From contig NZ_AP017369.1 in the NCBI RefSeq assembly GCF_002355155.1, positions 2,852,001-2,916,000 of the forward strand: DNA of 64,000 bases, in the 5' to 3' direction. The notes below the pieces were generated by a model, which saw nothing but the letters and a program-made list of their open reading frames with translations, searched no databases and had not been told where the DNA came from. A program made the position numbers and the translations under genes. Within the stretch, counting starts at the first letter, position 1, and every line of letters starts with the position of its first letter. This DNA comes from Corynebacterium suranareeae (GTDB lineage Bacteria > Actinomycetota > Actinomycetes > Mycobacteriales > Mycobacteriaceae). Below, one piece after another: positions 18,392 to 31,110 of the stretch.

Positions 18392-19927
18392 TTAGATCTC
18401 TCCCTGGGCAACAGCATCCGCACGTCCGGACAAAACAGCAGTTATTGCGGCATCTTCATCCGCTTGCTCAACAAGCACGACGGTTAGCTTGCGCCCAAAG
18501 CGCGCTGCCTCCGCAAGCAGGCGACGGTTGAGCGCATCGCCTCCATGAATCACGACGGTTCCAGCCGCAGGAAGCTTGTCGACGCTTTCCTCCACCGACC
18601 CCTCTGCCTCCGGGGCTGAAATAACCGTGATCCCTTCTGCATCGAGTGCAATATTGGCAACACCAGAAACCAGTTCTTTGTCTTTTAATTGCAGCACGCG
18701 ATTAGGAAATGTGGTGCCAGCAATATCAAGTGAGGATTCCTCCACATCAGCACCATGCTTTGCCTGCCATGCAGCTTCAGTATTGGCCACTAACTCCGGA
18801 TCTCGTTGAGCAATTCGATCTCTATTGATGGAGCGAGAGAAAAAGTGGAAGGTAAATTGCGCGGGATCCAAGTTGTCATAGTAGGTTCCAAAGTGCTCCC
18901 ACCAGCTCAAACTTGGCCTAGCGGCATTTTGTACCTTGGCCACTGAGGGTTTACGTGCATCTTGGTAAGCCTGCAAAGCTGCTGGAATGTTCTCTGGCTG
19001 TTTGGCTACTTCTTGAGCCAAGATGATGGCGTCTTCCATAGCCATCTTGGTGCCAGATCCCACAGAGAAGTGAGCGGTATGAATGGCATCGCCTAAGAAA
19101 GCAACATTTCCACTAAACCAGTTTTCCGTAGCTCGAGTTTGGAAGTTGGCCCACCGAGAGTTGTTGACAACAATCTCGTGCCCATCAAGCTCTTCAGCAA
19201 ACAGGGCTTCAATATATGCCTTCGATTTCATATCTGATGGGCCAGGGGGCTGCGTGACATCGAATTCATCAAGGCCCGCTGCACGCCACGTTGCTTCATC
19301 GGCTTCAACAATGAAGGTGGATAGCTCATTGCTGATGGGATAGGCGTGGACTGCGAAGTTTCCGTGTTCGCTTTTGCGATGCAAAAACGTCAAACCGTCA
19401 AAGATACGAGTGGTGGCAAACCAAATGAACTTCGCTTCTGCCTGCACAACCTCATGGCCTAAAACGTCCTCGCCGATTTCACGCCGGGTTAAAGAGTTTG
19501 TGCCGTTGGCTGCAACAATGAGATCAAAACCATCAAGCTCTGTATGGGAAGCAATGTTGGTTCCAAACTTTAGCTCCACTCCCGCTTCAGTGGCTTTTGA
19601 TTGAAGTGCACGGAGGAGATCCTTGCGGTGAATTGCAGACATTCCATTGCCGGCAAAAGAGTGTTTCTCCCCTTTGTTCCACACCTCAATGGCATCCCAG
19701 TGCCGTCCCTTTTCACGCAGCACATCATCCAAAACTGGATCCGCTTCTGTGATACGACGCAGGGTGGCATCTGAGAAAACAACGCCAAATCCAAAAACGT
19801 CTTCTTCGCGGTTTCGTTCAAACAGGACTACTTCTGCGGTTGGTAGGTAGCGCTTGAGCAAAGTTGCGGCGAACAGGCCTCCTGGGCCGCCACCAATGCA
19901 GGCAATTCGAATGTTCATATCGGTCAT
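18392..19927 (-). CDS. FAD-dependent hydroxylase, salicylyl-CoA 5-hydroxylase type
   Basis: A 511-residue flavoprotein whose first 370 residues match the hydroxylase part of salicylyl-CoA/anthraniloyl-CoA monooxygenases: dinucleotide fold IRIACIGGGPGGLFAATLLK, FGFGVVFSDATL, HRKDLLRAL, and the FAD-ribityl motif GNVAFLGDAIHTAHFSVGSGTKMAMEDA. Family members are often fused to a full old-yellow-enzyme (OYE) barrel; here only about 120 residues follow, starting like OYE (IAGTTFPNRVLQL) and ending like its last strand (GRADAV). The domain is therefore a remnant. Expected reaction: NADH/O2-dependent 5-hydroxylation of salicylyl-CoA to gentisyl-CoA in the cytosol. First gene of the operon. ATG 19918 is an alternative start. 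Anthraniloyl-CoA as substrate cannot be excluded. Confidence 0.8.
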   Translation of the reverse strand: MTDMNIRIACIGGGPGGLFAATLLKRYLPTAEVVLFERNREEDVFGFGVVFSDATLRRITEADPVLDDVLREKGRHWDAIEVWNKGEKHSFAGNGMSAIHRKDLLRALQSKATEAGVELKFGTNIASHTELDGFDLIVAANGTNSLTRREIGEDVLGHEVVQAEAKFIWFATTRIFDGLTFLHRKSEHGNFAVHAYPISNELSTFIVEADEATWRAAGLDEFDVTQPPGPSDMKSKAYIEALFAEELDGHEIVVNNSRWANFQTRATENWFSGNVAFLGDAIHTAHFSVGSGTKMAMEDAIILAQEVAKQPENIPAALQAYQDARKPSVAKVQNAARPSLSWWEHFGTYYDNLDPAQFTFHFFSRSINRDRIAQRDPELVANTEAAWQAKHGADVEESSLDIAGTTFPNRVLQLKDKELVSGVANIALDAEGITVISAPEAEGSVEESVDKLPAAGTVVIHGGDALNRRLLAEAARFGRKLTVVLVEQADEDAAITAVLSGRADAVAQGEI

Positions 19928-20045
19928 CTTTCTTTTAGCCTTTGATTGTTTAAATCACCCAGCTAATCGGTAGGTGATCTAAGCCACCACCCAAATATAA
20001 CAACCGATCTAAGTTTCGTCCATACTTTGTTACAAGTAATCTTTG

Positions 20046-20846
20046 CTATTCACCCCCAAACAGCACATCACCAACCGCCTCCATGGCCATTGGACCTAAA
20101 TCACGGTGCATCTCCGTGAGGTAGGAAAACGCTTCATCGCCATACCAATCCTCAGGCAATAGAGCTCTTGGCATAATCGGATCCTGATAGATGAAAGAGC
20201 GGTATTCATTAACCATGCCCACACGCTTGACCAGTGCCTGCTCGGCAGTTAGAGATTCCACCCCTACCGCTAACTCCCCCTTCCAATGCTCAATGAAATT
20301 TTTATAAACTTCTGAAATTCCCGCTAAATCCCAACATGTTTCAGCCAAACGCTTGTCCTCATCAAGCGATCCACTCCACAAATTGGCAACAAAAACCACC
20401 CCATCGCCACTCCCGTATTTGGAGCGAATTTTCTCTCTAACGTCACGCGGACAGATCCACGTATTAGCGTTGAGCTGGGCAAATCCTTCCCACCGCAAGC
20501 CATTACCCAGCAGTTTGGTTTCCACCCTCCCCAACACATTGGGATCAAACATGACGGTAGTCCACCTACCTACCCAAATAGGTTGAGCTTTAGAAAAAAT
20601 ACGTTCACGACCGTCTTCCAGAATTTTCATTAACCGATCAGTGGCCTGATAAGAAATCTCCCGGCCATGGCGTTGCGTTTCAAACCAGCCCTCTTTACGC
20701 ATCCGCGAAAGAGTCACCCTCGCAGTTGCGGGCTCAACATCAAAAAGCTCCAAGAGTTGGGTAAGTTGCCCCACCCGAATACTTCCCCCCATATAGCGAA
20801 CATAGTCACCAAAAAGGTCCATAACCAGATCTTTAGGTTTAGCCAT
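20046..20846 (-). CDS. PaaX-family transcriptional regulator
   Basis: A 266-residue PaaX-type repressor. The N-terminal winged helix (about 1-75) includes FGDYVRYMGGSIRVGQLTQLLELFDVEPATARVTLSRMRKEGWFETQRHGREISYQAT, and the central and C-terminal PaaX domains contain IFSKAQPIWVGRWTTVMFD and LPEDWYGDEAF. PaaX proteins usually sense aryl-CoA thioesters such as phenylacetyl-CoA, so sensing of the aryl-CoA made by the adjacent operon is plausible. It lies 118 bp upstream of the hydroxylase on the same strand and is divergent from the MFS importer. The start ATG 20846 has AAAGGA ten bases upstream. Confidence 0.85.
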   Translation of the reverse strand: MAKPKDLVMDLFGDYVRYMGGSIRVGQLTQLLELFDVEPATARVTLSRMRKEGWFETQRHGREISYQATDRLMKILEDGRERIFSKAQPIWVGRWTTVMFDPNVLGRVETKLLGNGLRWEGFAQLNANTWICPRDVREKIRSKYGSGDGVVFVANLWSGSLDEDKRLAETCWDLAGISEVYKNFIEHWKGELAVGVESLTAEQALVKRVGMVNEYRSFIYQDPIMPRALLPEDWYGDEAFSYLTEMHRDLGPMAMEAVGDVLFGGE

Positions 20847-20923
20847 CAATTGAAAATCCTTTACTCTAAAGCCCTTTTCCTATCGAGGGGTTGTGAAACA
20901 TTTGAATTTCTGATTTCATCATT

Positions 20924-20982
20924 CATGTTACATGTTGTTCTTATCACAGCTGTTGTGTGATTAGAGCTACCTCATTACACAA
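20924..20982. promoter_or_regulatory. Cluster of inverted repeats between the PaaX-type gene and the MFS gene
   Basis: Three overlapping or adjacent symmetries lie just upstream of the MFS start at 21000: CATGT-t-ACATG (20924-20934), ATCACA-N7-TGTGAT (20943-20961) and TTGTGTGAT-N12-ATTACACAA (20953-20961 with 20974-20982, one mismatch). Placement in the divergent promoter region makes them operator candidates for the PaaX-type regulator. The TCACA/TGTGA order is opposite to a GlxR site. Confidence 0.45.
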
Positions 20983-20999
20983 TCCTGCTTGGAGTCCCC

Positions 21000-22361
21000 A
21001 TGAACGCATCTTCTGAGAATACGACACAGATCGCCCCAACTAATCATTCCAAACCCACCAAATCAGCGGCGTGGGTTATCATCCTTTGTTTCACCGCGAT
21101 TATCTTTGACGGCTATGACCTCGTGGTCTACGGCGCCGTCGTGCCTTCGCTTTTGGCTTATGAAGCGTGGGGCCTTACTCCTGTAGAAACCGGAGCGTAT
21201 GGCAGTTACGCACTGGCAGGCATGTTTATTGGTGCCATTTTGGTCGGTTACCTCACCGATATCATCGGACGAAGGAAAGTATTGCTTTACTGCATCACTG
21301 CCTTCTCACTACTCATGTTGTTGTCTGCGCTTGCACCCACCCCGTTCATCTTCGGTGCAAGCCGCTTCTTGGCGGGACTTGGCCTAGGTGGTGTGATCCC
21401 CACTGCAATCGCCATTACCGTTGAGTTTTCCAAACCACACCGCAGGAACTTCAACAACGCGCTGATGTTCTCCGGCTACGCATTCGGTGGCGTTATGGCA
21501 TCACTTCTAGCCATGGCGTTGTTGGAACACATTGGATTCCGAGGCATGCTGGCAATTGGTGTGCTCCCCGTTGTAACCATTGTTCCCCTCATCTTCTTCC
21601 TCCTCCCAGAATCCCCCGCGTACCTCCGAAACCGAGGTCGGATCAGCGAAGCAGAACAAATTGAAGCAAGCTATGGGCTCACTCGTGAAGCGCCCGCGGG
21701 TGAGAAAGCAGCCGAAACGGTACGTCGAGAAGCCAAAAAAGGTCGCCTGTCAACCATGTTTAGCGGCGCTACGGCGCTTGCGACAATCCTCTTTTGCCTC
21801 GCTGGAATCGCAGGCCAGACCCTAGTCTATGGCCTCAATACCTGGATGCCCCAGCTACTTATTCTCGCTGATTATTCACTAGCATCCTCACTGAGTTTCT
21901 TGCTCACCGTCAACATTGGTGCAGTGGTCGGCGTGGTAATTACTTCCTATCTGGCCGACCGATTTGGCCCGCGGATCATCACATTCTTTTCGTTTGTGTC
22001 TTCTGGCCTGGCGCTTTTGACCATGGCAACAGGCGTTGTACCGCTTGTTGGAATGTATCTGCTGGTGGCGATCGTTGGCTTCGGATCAATTGGTGCTCAA
22101 ATCCTGCTCAACGGGTTTGTGGCAACCTACTACGACAATGAGACCCGCGCCTCTGCCCTGGGATTGACGTTGGGTGTGGGACGTATCGGAGCAGTGCTGG
22201 CCATTTCAGGCGGTGGTGTACTGATCGCCGCTGGCTACTCCACCTTTATTAACTTCTCAGTCTGGTCCCTCGCAGCTGTTGTGGGAATGCTCGCCGTGAC
22301 TTTGGTGCCACGCGTTAAAGCCACAAAAGATTCCAAGAAACTGGATCTGGCTTATCACTAA
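21000..22361 (+). CDS. MFS aromatic acid:H+ symporter (AAHS family)
   Basis: A 453-residue, 12-helix importer of the AAHS family (BenK, PcaK, GenK). Diagnostic are the TM1 motif IIFDGYDLVVYGAVVPSLL with its DGxD acidic signature, the loop 2-3 motif GYLTDIIGRRKVLL, RFLAGLGLGGVIPTAIAITVEF in TM4-5, and SYLADRFGPRIIT in the loop 8-9 repeat. A Shine-Dalgarno GGAG stands five bases before ATG. Divergent from the PaaX-type gene and next to the aryl-CoA operon, it most likely imports the acid substrate, for example salicylate, benzoate-type or gentisate-type acids. Exact ligand unresolved. Confidence 0.88.
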   Translation: MNASSENTTQIAPTNHSKPTKSAAWVIILCFTAIIFDGYDLVVYGAVVPSLLAYEAWGLTPVETGAYGSYALAGMFIGAILVGYLTDIIGRRKVLLYCITAFSLLMLLSALAPTPFIFGASRFLAGLGLGGVIPTAIAITVEFSKPHRRNFNNALMFSGYAFGGVMASLLAMALLEHIGFRGMLAIGVLPVVTIVPLIFFLLPESPAYLRNRGRISEAEQIEASYGLTREAPAGEKAAETVRREAKKGRLSTMFSGATALATILFCLAGIAGQTLVYGLNTWMPQLLILADYSLASSLSFLLTVNIGAVVGVVITSYLADRFGPRIITFFSFVSSGLALLTMATGVVPLVGMYLLVAIVGFGSIGAQILLNGFVATYYDNETRASALGLTLGVGRIGAVLAISGGGVLIAAGYSTFINFSVWSLAAVVGMLAVTLVPRVKATKDSKKLDLAYH

Positions 22362-22366
22362 ACAAC

Positions 22367-22412
22367 AAAACTCCCCTTGGTGTTTTTCTTTGAAAACACC
22401 AAGGGGAGTTTT
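22367..22412. terminator. Bidirectional terminator between the MFS gene and the aldehyde dehydrogenase
   Basis: A 20-bp perfect stem aaaactccccttggtgtttt (22367-22386) pairs with 22393-22412 across a 6-nt loop, with T tracts on both strands. It serves two convergent genes. Confidence 0.9.
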
Positions 22413-22430
22413 TTACATATTTCCTGCTAC

Positions 22431-23897
22431 TTACAGCGGGTACTGTTGCTTTGGATCTTCAATGGTAATCCATTTTTCTTCCGTGAACTCGCGAATAACG
22501 GTTCTGCCATCAAAGCGGCCATAACCACTGTTTTTCATACCGCCATAGGGAGCATTTGCATCGTTTTGCACAGTTGCGCCATTGATATGAACATGGCCTG
22601 CCTCAATAGCCATCGCTGCTTGCAAGGTACGGAAAGAATCAGTGCCATGGACAGCTGCTGCTAAACCGTATTCAGTATCGTTGGCCAGGCGGATCGCCTC
22701 ATCGTAGCCTTTCACACGGATCACTGTGGTAATCGGTGAAAATGTCTCTTCGTGGTAAATCTGCATATCTGGGGTGACCTTATCAATCACCGAGGGGCGG
22801 TGCGCCGCACGGTCTGCATGTCCTCCCACTGCGATCTCGGCGCCCTTTGACACGGCATCATCGATCATGGCGTTAATGCGATCACCGTTTCCGGGCTGAT
22901 AAACGTATCCAATTTTCACTGATGGGTCTTTGACGGGATCGCCAGTCTTAAGTTCTGCCACGCGGGCGTTAAACTTCTCGATGAACTCATCTGCAATCGA
23001 TTCATCAATAATGATGCGTTCTGTGGACATACAAATTTGTCCCTGATACATGAAGGCGCCAAACACAGCGGCGTTAACGGCACCATCAACATCTGCATCG
23101 TCAAGGATCACCAACGGGGCTTTTCCACCAAGTTCCAGCAGAGCTGGCTTTAAGTTCCTACCCGCTTTTTCTGCAATAATGCGACCAACTCTGGTGGAAC
23201 CGGTGAAGTTCACGCGCCTGACGGCAGGGTGTTCAATAATCGCATCTACAACTGCATCAGAGTCTTCTGGACGGTTGGTAATAAAGTTGGCGACACCCGC
23301 AGGCAAACCCGCATCGATCAAGACTTCAACCAGCATTTGATGGGTCCGAGGGCTACCTTCTGAAGCCCTAAAAACAACCGTGTTGCCACAGACCAACGGG
23401 TATGCCAGACCACGCATGCCCAAAACTCCAGGCGCATTCCACGGAGCCATACTCAGCACCACACCAGCTGGCTGTCGCACCGTCATCGATAACACACCAC
23501 GATCATTAGGCATCGTTTCACCAAGAAGCTGCGATGCCAAACCAGCTGCCTCACGCAAAGCCTGCGTGGTGAGGAAGACATTAAACCCAGCCCAGTCAGG
23601 CGACGCGGAAACTTCCCTACTCATTGTCGCGATAAATTCCTCTGCGCGTTCCTCTAAAAGATCCGCGGCCTTAAGCAAAATCCGACGACGCTCAGTAGGT
23701 CCCGTCTGCGCCCAGCCAGGAAAAGCCTTCGACGCCGATTCGACTGCCTCAATGGCATCCTCAACTGAAGCAGCTGCGCCTTGAGTAACGACATGACCAT
23801 CCTGCGCATGCAGGCGATCAAATATCTCCCCAGTCGACGCTGCGCGCTTCTCATTGTCGATAATCAATTGTGATTGCATAGGCTGATCATTAGACAC
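22431..23897 (-). CDS. Aryl-aldehyde dehydrogenase (vanillin/salicylaldehyde dehydrogenase type)
   Basis: An aldehyde dehydrogenase of about 488 residues. GTG 23897 is chosen because AAGGGGAG lies five bases upstream; a TTG at 23915 would add six residues. Motifs are MAPWNAPGVLGMRG, the NAD-binding VNFTGSTRVGRIIAEKA, the catalytic glutamate in LELGGKAPLVIL, the catalytic cysteine in MYQGQICMSTERI and the C-terminal HINGATVQNDANAPYGGMKNSGYGRF, which is typical of vanillin/benzaldehyde/salicylaldehyde dehydrogenases. It would oxidise an aryl aldehyde with NAD(P)+ to the acid used by the neighbouring operon. Its promoter region contains one copy of the 38-bp rrn-flanking repeat. Confidence 0.87.
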   Translation of the reverse strand: MSNDQPMQSQLIIDNEKRAASTGEIFDRLHAQDGHVVTQGAAASVEDAIEAVESASKAFPGWAQTGPTERRRILLKAADLLEERAEEFIATMSREVSASPDWAGFNVFLTTQALREAAGLASQLLGETMPNDRGVLSMTVRQPAGVVLSMAPWNAPGVLGMRGLAYPLVCGNTVVFRASEGSPRTHQMLVEVLIDAGLPAGVANFITNRPEDSDAVVDAIIEHPAVRRVNFTGSTRVGRIIAEKAGRNLKPALLELGGKAPLVILDDADVDGAVNAAVFGAFMYQGQICMSTERIIIDESIADEFIEKFNARVAELKTGDPVKDPSVKIGYVYQPGNGDRINAMIDDAVSKGAEIAVGGHADRAAHRPSVIDKVTPDMQIYHEETFSPITTVIRVKGYDEAIRLANDTEYGLAAAVHGTDSFRTLQAAMAIEAGHVHINGATVQNDANAPYGGMKNSGYGRFDGRTVIREFTEEKWITIEDPKQQYPL

Positions 23898-23931
23898 CGT
23901 TTGCTCCCCTTTCAAAGGAAAAGATCTAACA

Positions 23932-23969
23932 CTTCAAAGAATCCACCCGATCCTAGCGTTAGATCACAA
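23932..23969. repeat. 38-bp rrn-flanking repeat, copy 1
   Basis: Perfectly identical to 37001-37038; it begins CTTCAAAGAATCCACCCGAT and ends GCGTTAGATCACAA. It lies just upstream of the aldehyde dehydrogenase start, where a reverse-strand TAGGAT could be its -10, and 217 bp beyond the 5S end of the first rRNA operon. The spacing between copies (13,069 bp) equals that of the rRNA operons within 10 bp. Confidence 0.85.
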
Positions 23970-24127
23970 AAGTTGCCATGACGTCATATTTAACACAAAT
24001 GCAAGAGGTAGGCTCTAAAACGCCGAACACGCTCAAGAATCGTGTTGATCCAGGTGTCACATAACCAGCTTTTTGCTTGTCGACGCCCCACCCCACCGGG
24101 CCCGAAGGCCCCTTAAAACACAAAAAA

Positions 24128-24167
24128 GAGGTGTGGTACGCAACATCATCGTTGCGTACCACACCTC
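24128..24167 (-). terminator. Terminator of the first rRNA operon
   Basis: A 17-bp perfect stem gaggtgtggtacgcaac (24128-24144) / 24151-24167, followed on the minus strand by a run of six T. It lies 19 bp beyond the 5S end. Confidence 0.85.
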
Positions 24168-24185
24168 TACTATTTTTGTTAAGTT

Positions 24186-24306
24186 TTTGGTCGGCGGTAA
24201 CCTACTCTCCCACACCCTCCCGAGTGCAGTACCATCAGCGTAACCAGGCTTAGCTTCCGGGTTCGGAAAGGGACCGGGCGTTTCCCTGCTACTATCACCA
24301 CCGACA
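24186..24306 (-). rRNA. rrf: 5S ribosomal RNA (first operon)
   Basis: The reverse strand reads GTGTCGGTGGTGATAGTAGC ... GGTTACCGCCGACC, the standard actinobacterial 5S with complementary ends and the conserved CCGAACCCGGAAGCTAAGCC block. Ends are estimated to within a few bases. Confidence 0.93.
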
Positions 24307-24429
24307 CAACCACACACCAAACCAACCAACAGGCTGGTTGTGTTGTGTCAGACACTGCATAATGGACGCGAACACCACATGTTCAATTTTTCGTTACGTT
24401 GCGTTTAGGAACAACCCCACACGGGGTGT

Positions 24430-29470
<5,041 letters not shown>

Positions 29471-29767
29471 AAACATGAAAAATGCTTAAGGCTTGTGAAA
29501 AGCCCAACACCTGACAAAAACAACAACACCCCCACCAACCACACCAAAGCATGGCCAGAAAAAAGAGGGTGTTACTGGCATTATCAAAATAAATAATGAT
29601 GTGTGTGGGTTTCTTCCCTTGACGGGGAACAAGACCACCCACACGATAATCATGCCAACAATAGTTTTATTGTTTACAGTGATGGATAATTTTGGCGATC
29701 CACCACCCGGCATGACCCACCACCTCACAAAAATATGTGAAATGGTAGTGACAAAAATAAAATAAAT

Positions 29768-29791
29768 GGCACACTATTGAGTTCTCAAACA
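29768..29791 (-). promoter_or_regulatory. rrn leader boxA antitermination site (first operon)
   Basis: The minus strand reads GTTTGAGAACTCAATAGTGT followed by GCCA, the conserved actinobacterial rrn antitermination element for the Nus factors. The leader 29471-29767 is otherwise shared with the second operon and holds no gene. Confidence 0.85.
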
Positions 29792-30004
29792 ACACACGCA
29801 CACCCCAAAACACACAACGTTTTTTGTTGGTTGATGTCTTGTTGGCAGCTTGTTCAACGTTACTTCATCTTGATGATGTTCACCAAATCGGTGATGTTCT
29901 TCAAAAATGGAAGGTTTGTTGATGTTTTGCCAGCGTTTGTTTTCCTAGATCCGCCACACAATCCACACTGTGGTGGGGCGTTGTTGGTCGCGCTGACTTC
30001 AATT

Positions 30005-30033
30005 AAGTTACACACCCTTTAATCAACCCGCAA
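30005..30033 (-). promoter_or_regulatory. Promoter of the first rRNA operon
   Basis: The minus strand has TTGCGG (30028-30033), a 17-bp spacer ending in TGTG, and TAACTT (30005-30010), followed by TAATTGAAGTCAGCGCGACC. The second operon has TTGTGC-17-TAGATT and nearly the same downstream bases, which supports this as the conserved start. The stretch 29792-30004 between promoter and boxA shows nothing else. Confidence 0.65.
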
Positions 30034-30169
30034 ACACACAGGTCAACACGCTATTCAACCACACACTACCCGCAGTCCGCCCGACAACCTTGCTCGAGCG
30101 TGGGGAGGGCGGCGTCGAAAAGCGCCTTTATTGTAGGTGTGATCTTTGGGGGGAAGTATTTAATGATCC

Positions 30170-30190
30170 TACCAATACCGCTTTTTGGTA
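30170..30190. promoter_or_regulatory. Operator candidate TACCAA-N9-TTGGTA for the sugar operon
   Basis: An inverted repeat 65 bp upstream of the sugar operon. The left arm continues into ACCAATACC (30171-30179), which recurs as GGTATTGGT at 36272-36280 within an inverted repeat before the divergent GPH transporter. One regulator may bind both; no regulator gene is encoded in the cluster. Confidence 0.5.
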
Positions 30191-30255
30191 TGTAAAGTGA
30201 TCTGGGACGCAGATTTGAACCGTCGAAACTCACATCACATGAAGCGAGGGCTACC

Positions 30256-31098
30256 TTGTTTACTATTACTGGATTTGCCGATGAGATCGCGCATGATCTC
30301 GATGAACAGATTTCCCTTCTATCGAAATTGAACATCAACCATGTGGAGTTCCGCAGCGCATGGGGAACCAAAATTCTTGATCTCAATGAACAACAACTAA
30401 CGGACGCTAAATCTAAGCTCGACGCAGCGGGAATTTCGCTTTCTGCTGTTGGCTCCGATTTGGGCAAAATCAATATCACTGATCCTTTTGAGGATCATTT
30501 GGCACGCGCTACCCACGGTATTGAGGTAGCGAAGTTTTTTAATGCGAAATATATCCGCATGTTTTCCTTCTTTATCCCAGAAGGAGACAACCCGGAGGAT
30601 TACCGTGAAGAAGTCCTCTCCAGAACTCGCGCAATGGTTGAGCTTGCTGAAGCCGGTGGCATCATCTTGCTTCATGAAAACGAGAAGGGAATCTACGGCG
30701 ATTCCCCTCAACGGGTAAAAGACCTAGTCACAAGCATTGATTCGCCTACTTACCGTGCTATCTACGATGCCGCCAACTATGTGCAAACTGGATTTAAACC
30801 ATTCGATGAAGCCTGGCCCCTGGTTAAAAATTATGTGGATTATGTCCATGTCAAAGACGCCACTATTCCGGACACCGATCACCCACTTGGAATTATCAAG
30901 CCAGCCGGCCAGGGCGATGGACAATACCCCGAGCTTTTATCTGCACTTAACCAGCAGGGATACAACGGCTTTGTTTCCATCGAACCTCATCTAGGTGATT
31001 TCGATGAGTTTGGTGGGCTATGCGGACCAGAACTATGGAGTAGTGCACACAAAGCACTGGTAGAAATCCTGGACACGCTCGGCGCAGATTACGACTAA
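30256..31098 (+). CDS. Sugar phosphate isomerase/epimerase (xylose isomerase-like TIM barrel)
   Basis: A 280-residue AP-endonuclease-2/xylose-isomerase-like barrel (IolE/IolH/Hyi group). Visible are the first strand ITGFADEIAHDLDEQISLLSKLNINHVEFR, the metal-ligand glutamate in LLHENEKGIYGD, the aspartate in YDAANYVQ, the histidine in YVDYVHVKDA and the last-strand glutamate in FVSIEPHLGD. The start is probably TTG 30256, with GCGAGGG five bases before. First gene of a four-gene operon with two Gfo/Idh/MocA dehydrogenases and a second barrel. Such sets oxidise a sugar or cyclitol to a keto form and then isomerise or eliminate it. Substrate unknown. Confidence 0.82.
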   Translation: MFTITGFADEIAHDLDEQISLLSKLNINHVEFRSAWGTKILDLNEQQLTDAKSKLDAAGISLSAVGSDLGKINITDPFEDHLARATHGIEVAKFFNAKYIRMFSFFIPEGDNPEDYREEVLSRTRAMVELAEAGGIILLHENEKGIYGDSPQRVKDLVTSIDSPTYRAIYDAANYVQTGFKPFDEAWPLVKNYVDYVHVKDATIPDTDHPLGIIKPAGQGDGQYPELLSALNQQGYNGFVSIEPHLGDFDEFGGLCGPELWSSAHKALVEILDTLGADYD

Positions 31099-31110
31099 GG
31101 ACAATTGATT

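Noticed and set aside
20943..20961. GlxR (CRP-type) binding site
   Set aside because: The half-sites are in the order TCACA...TGTGA, the reverse of the GlxR palindrome TGTGA-N6-TCACA.
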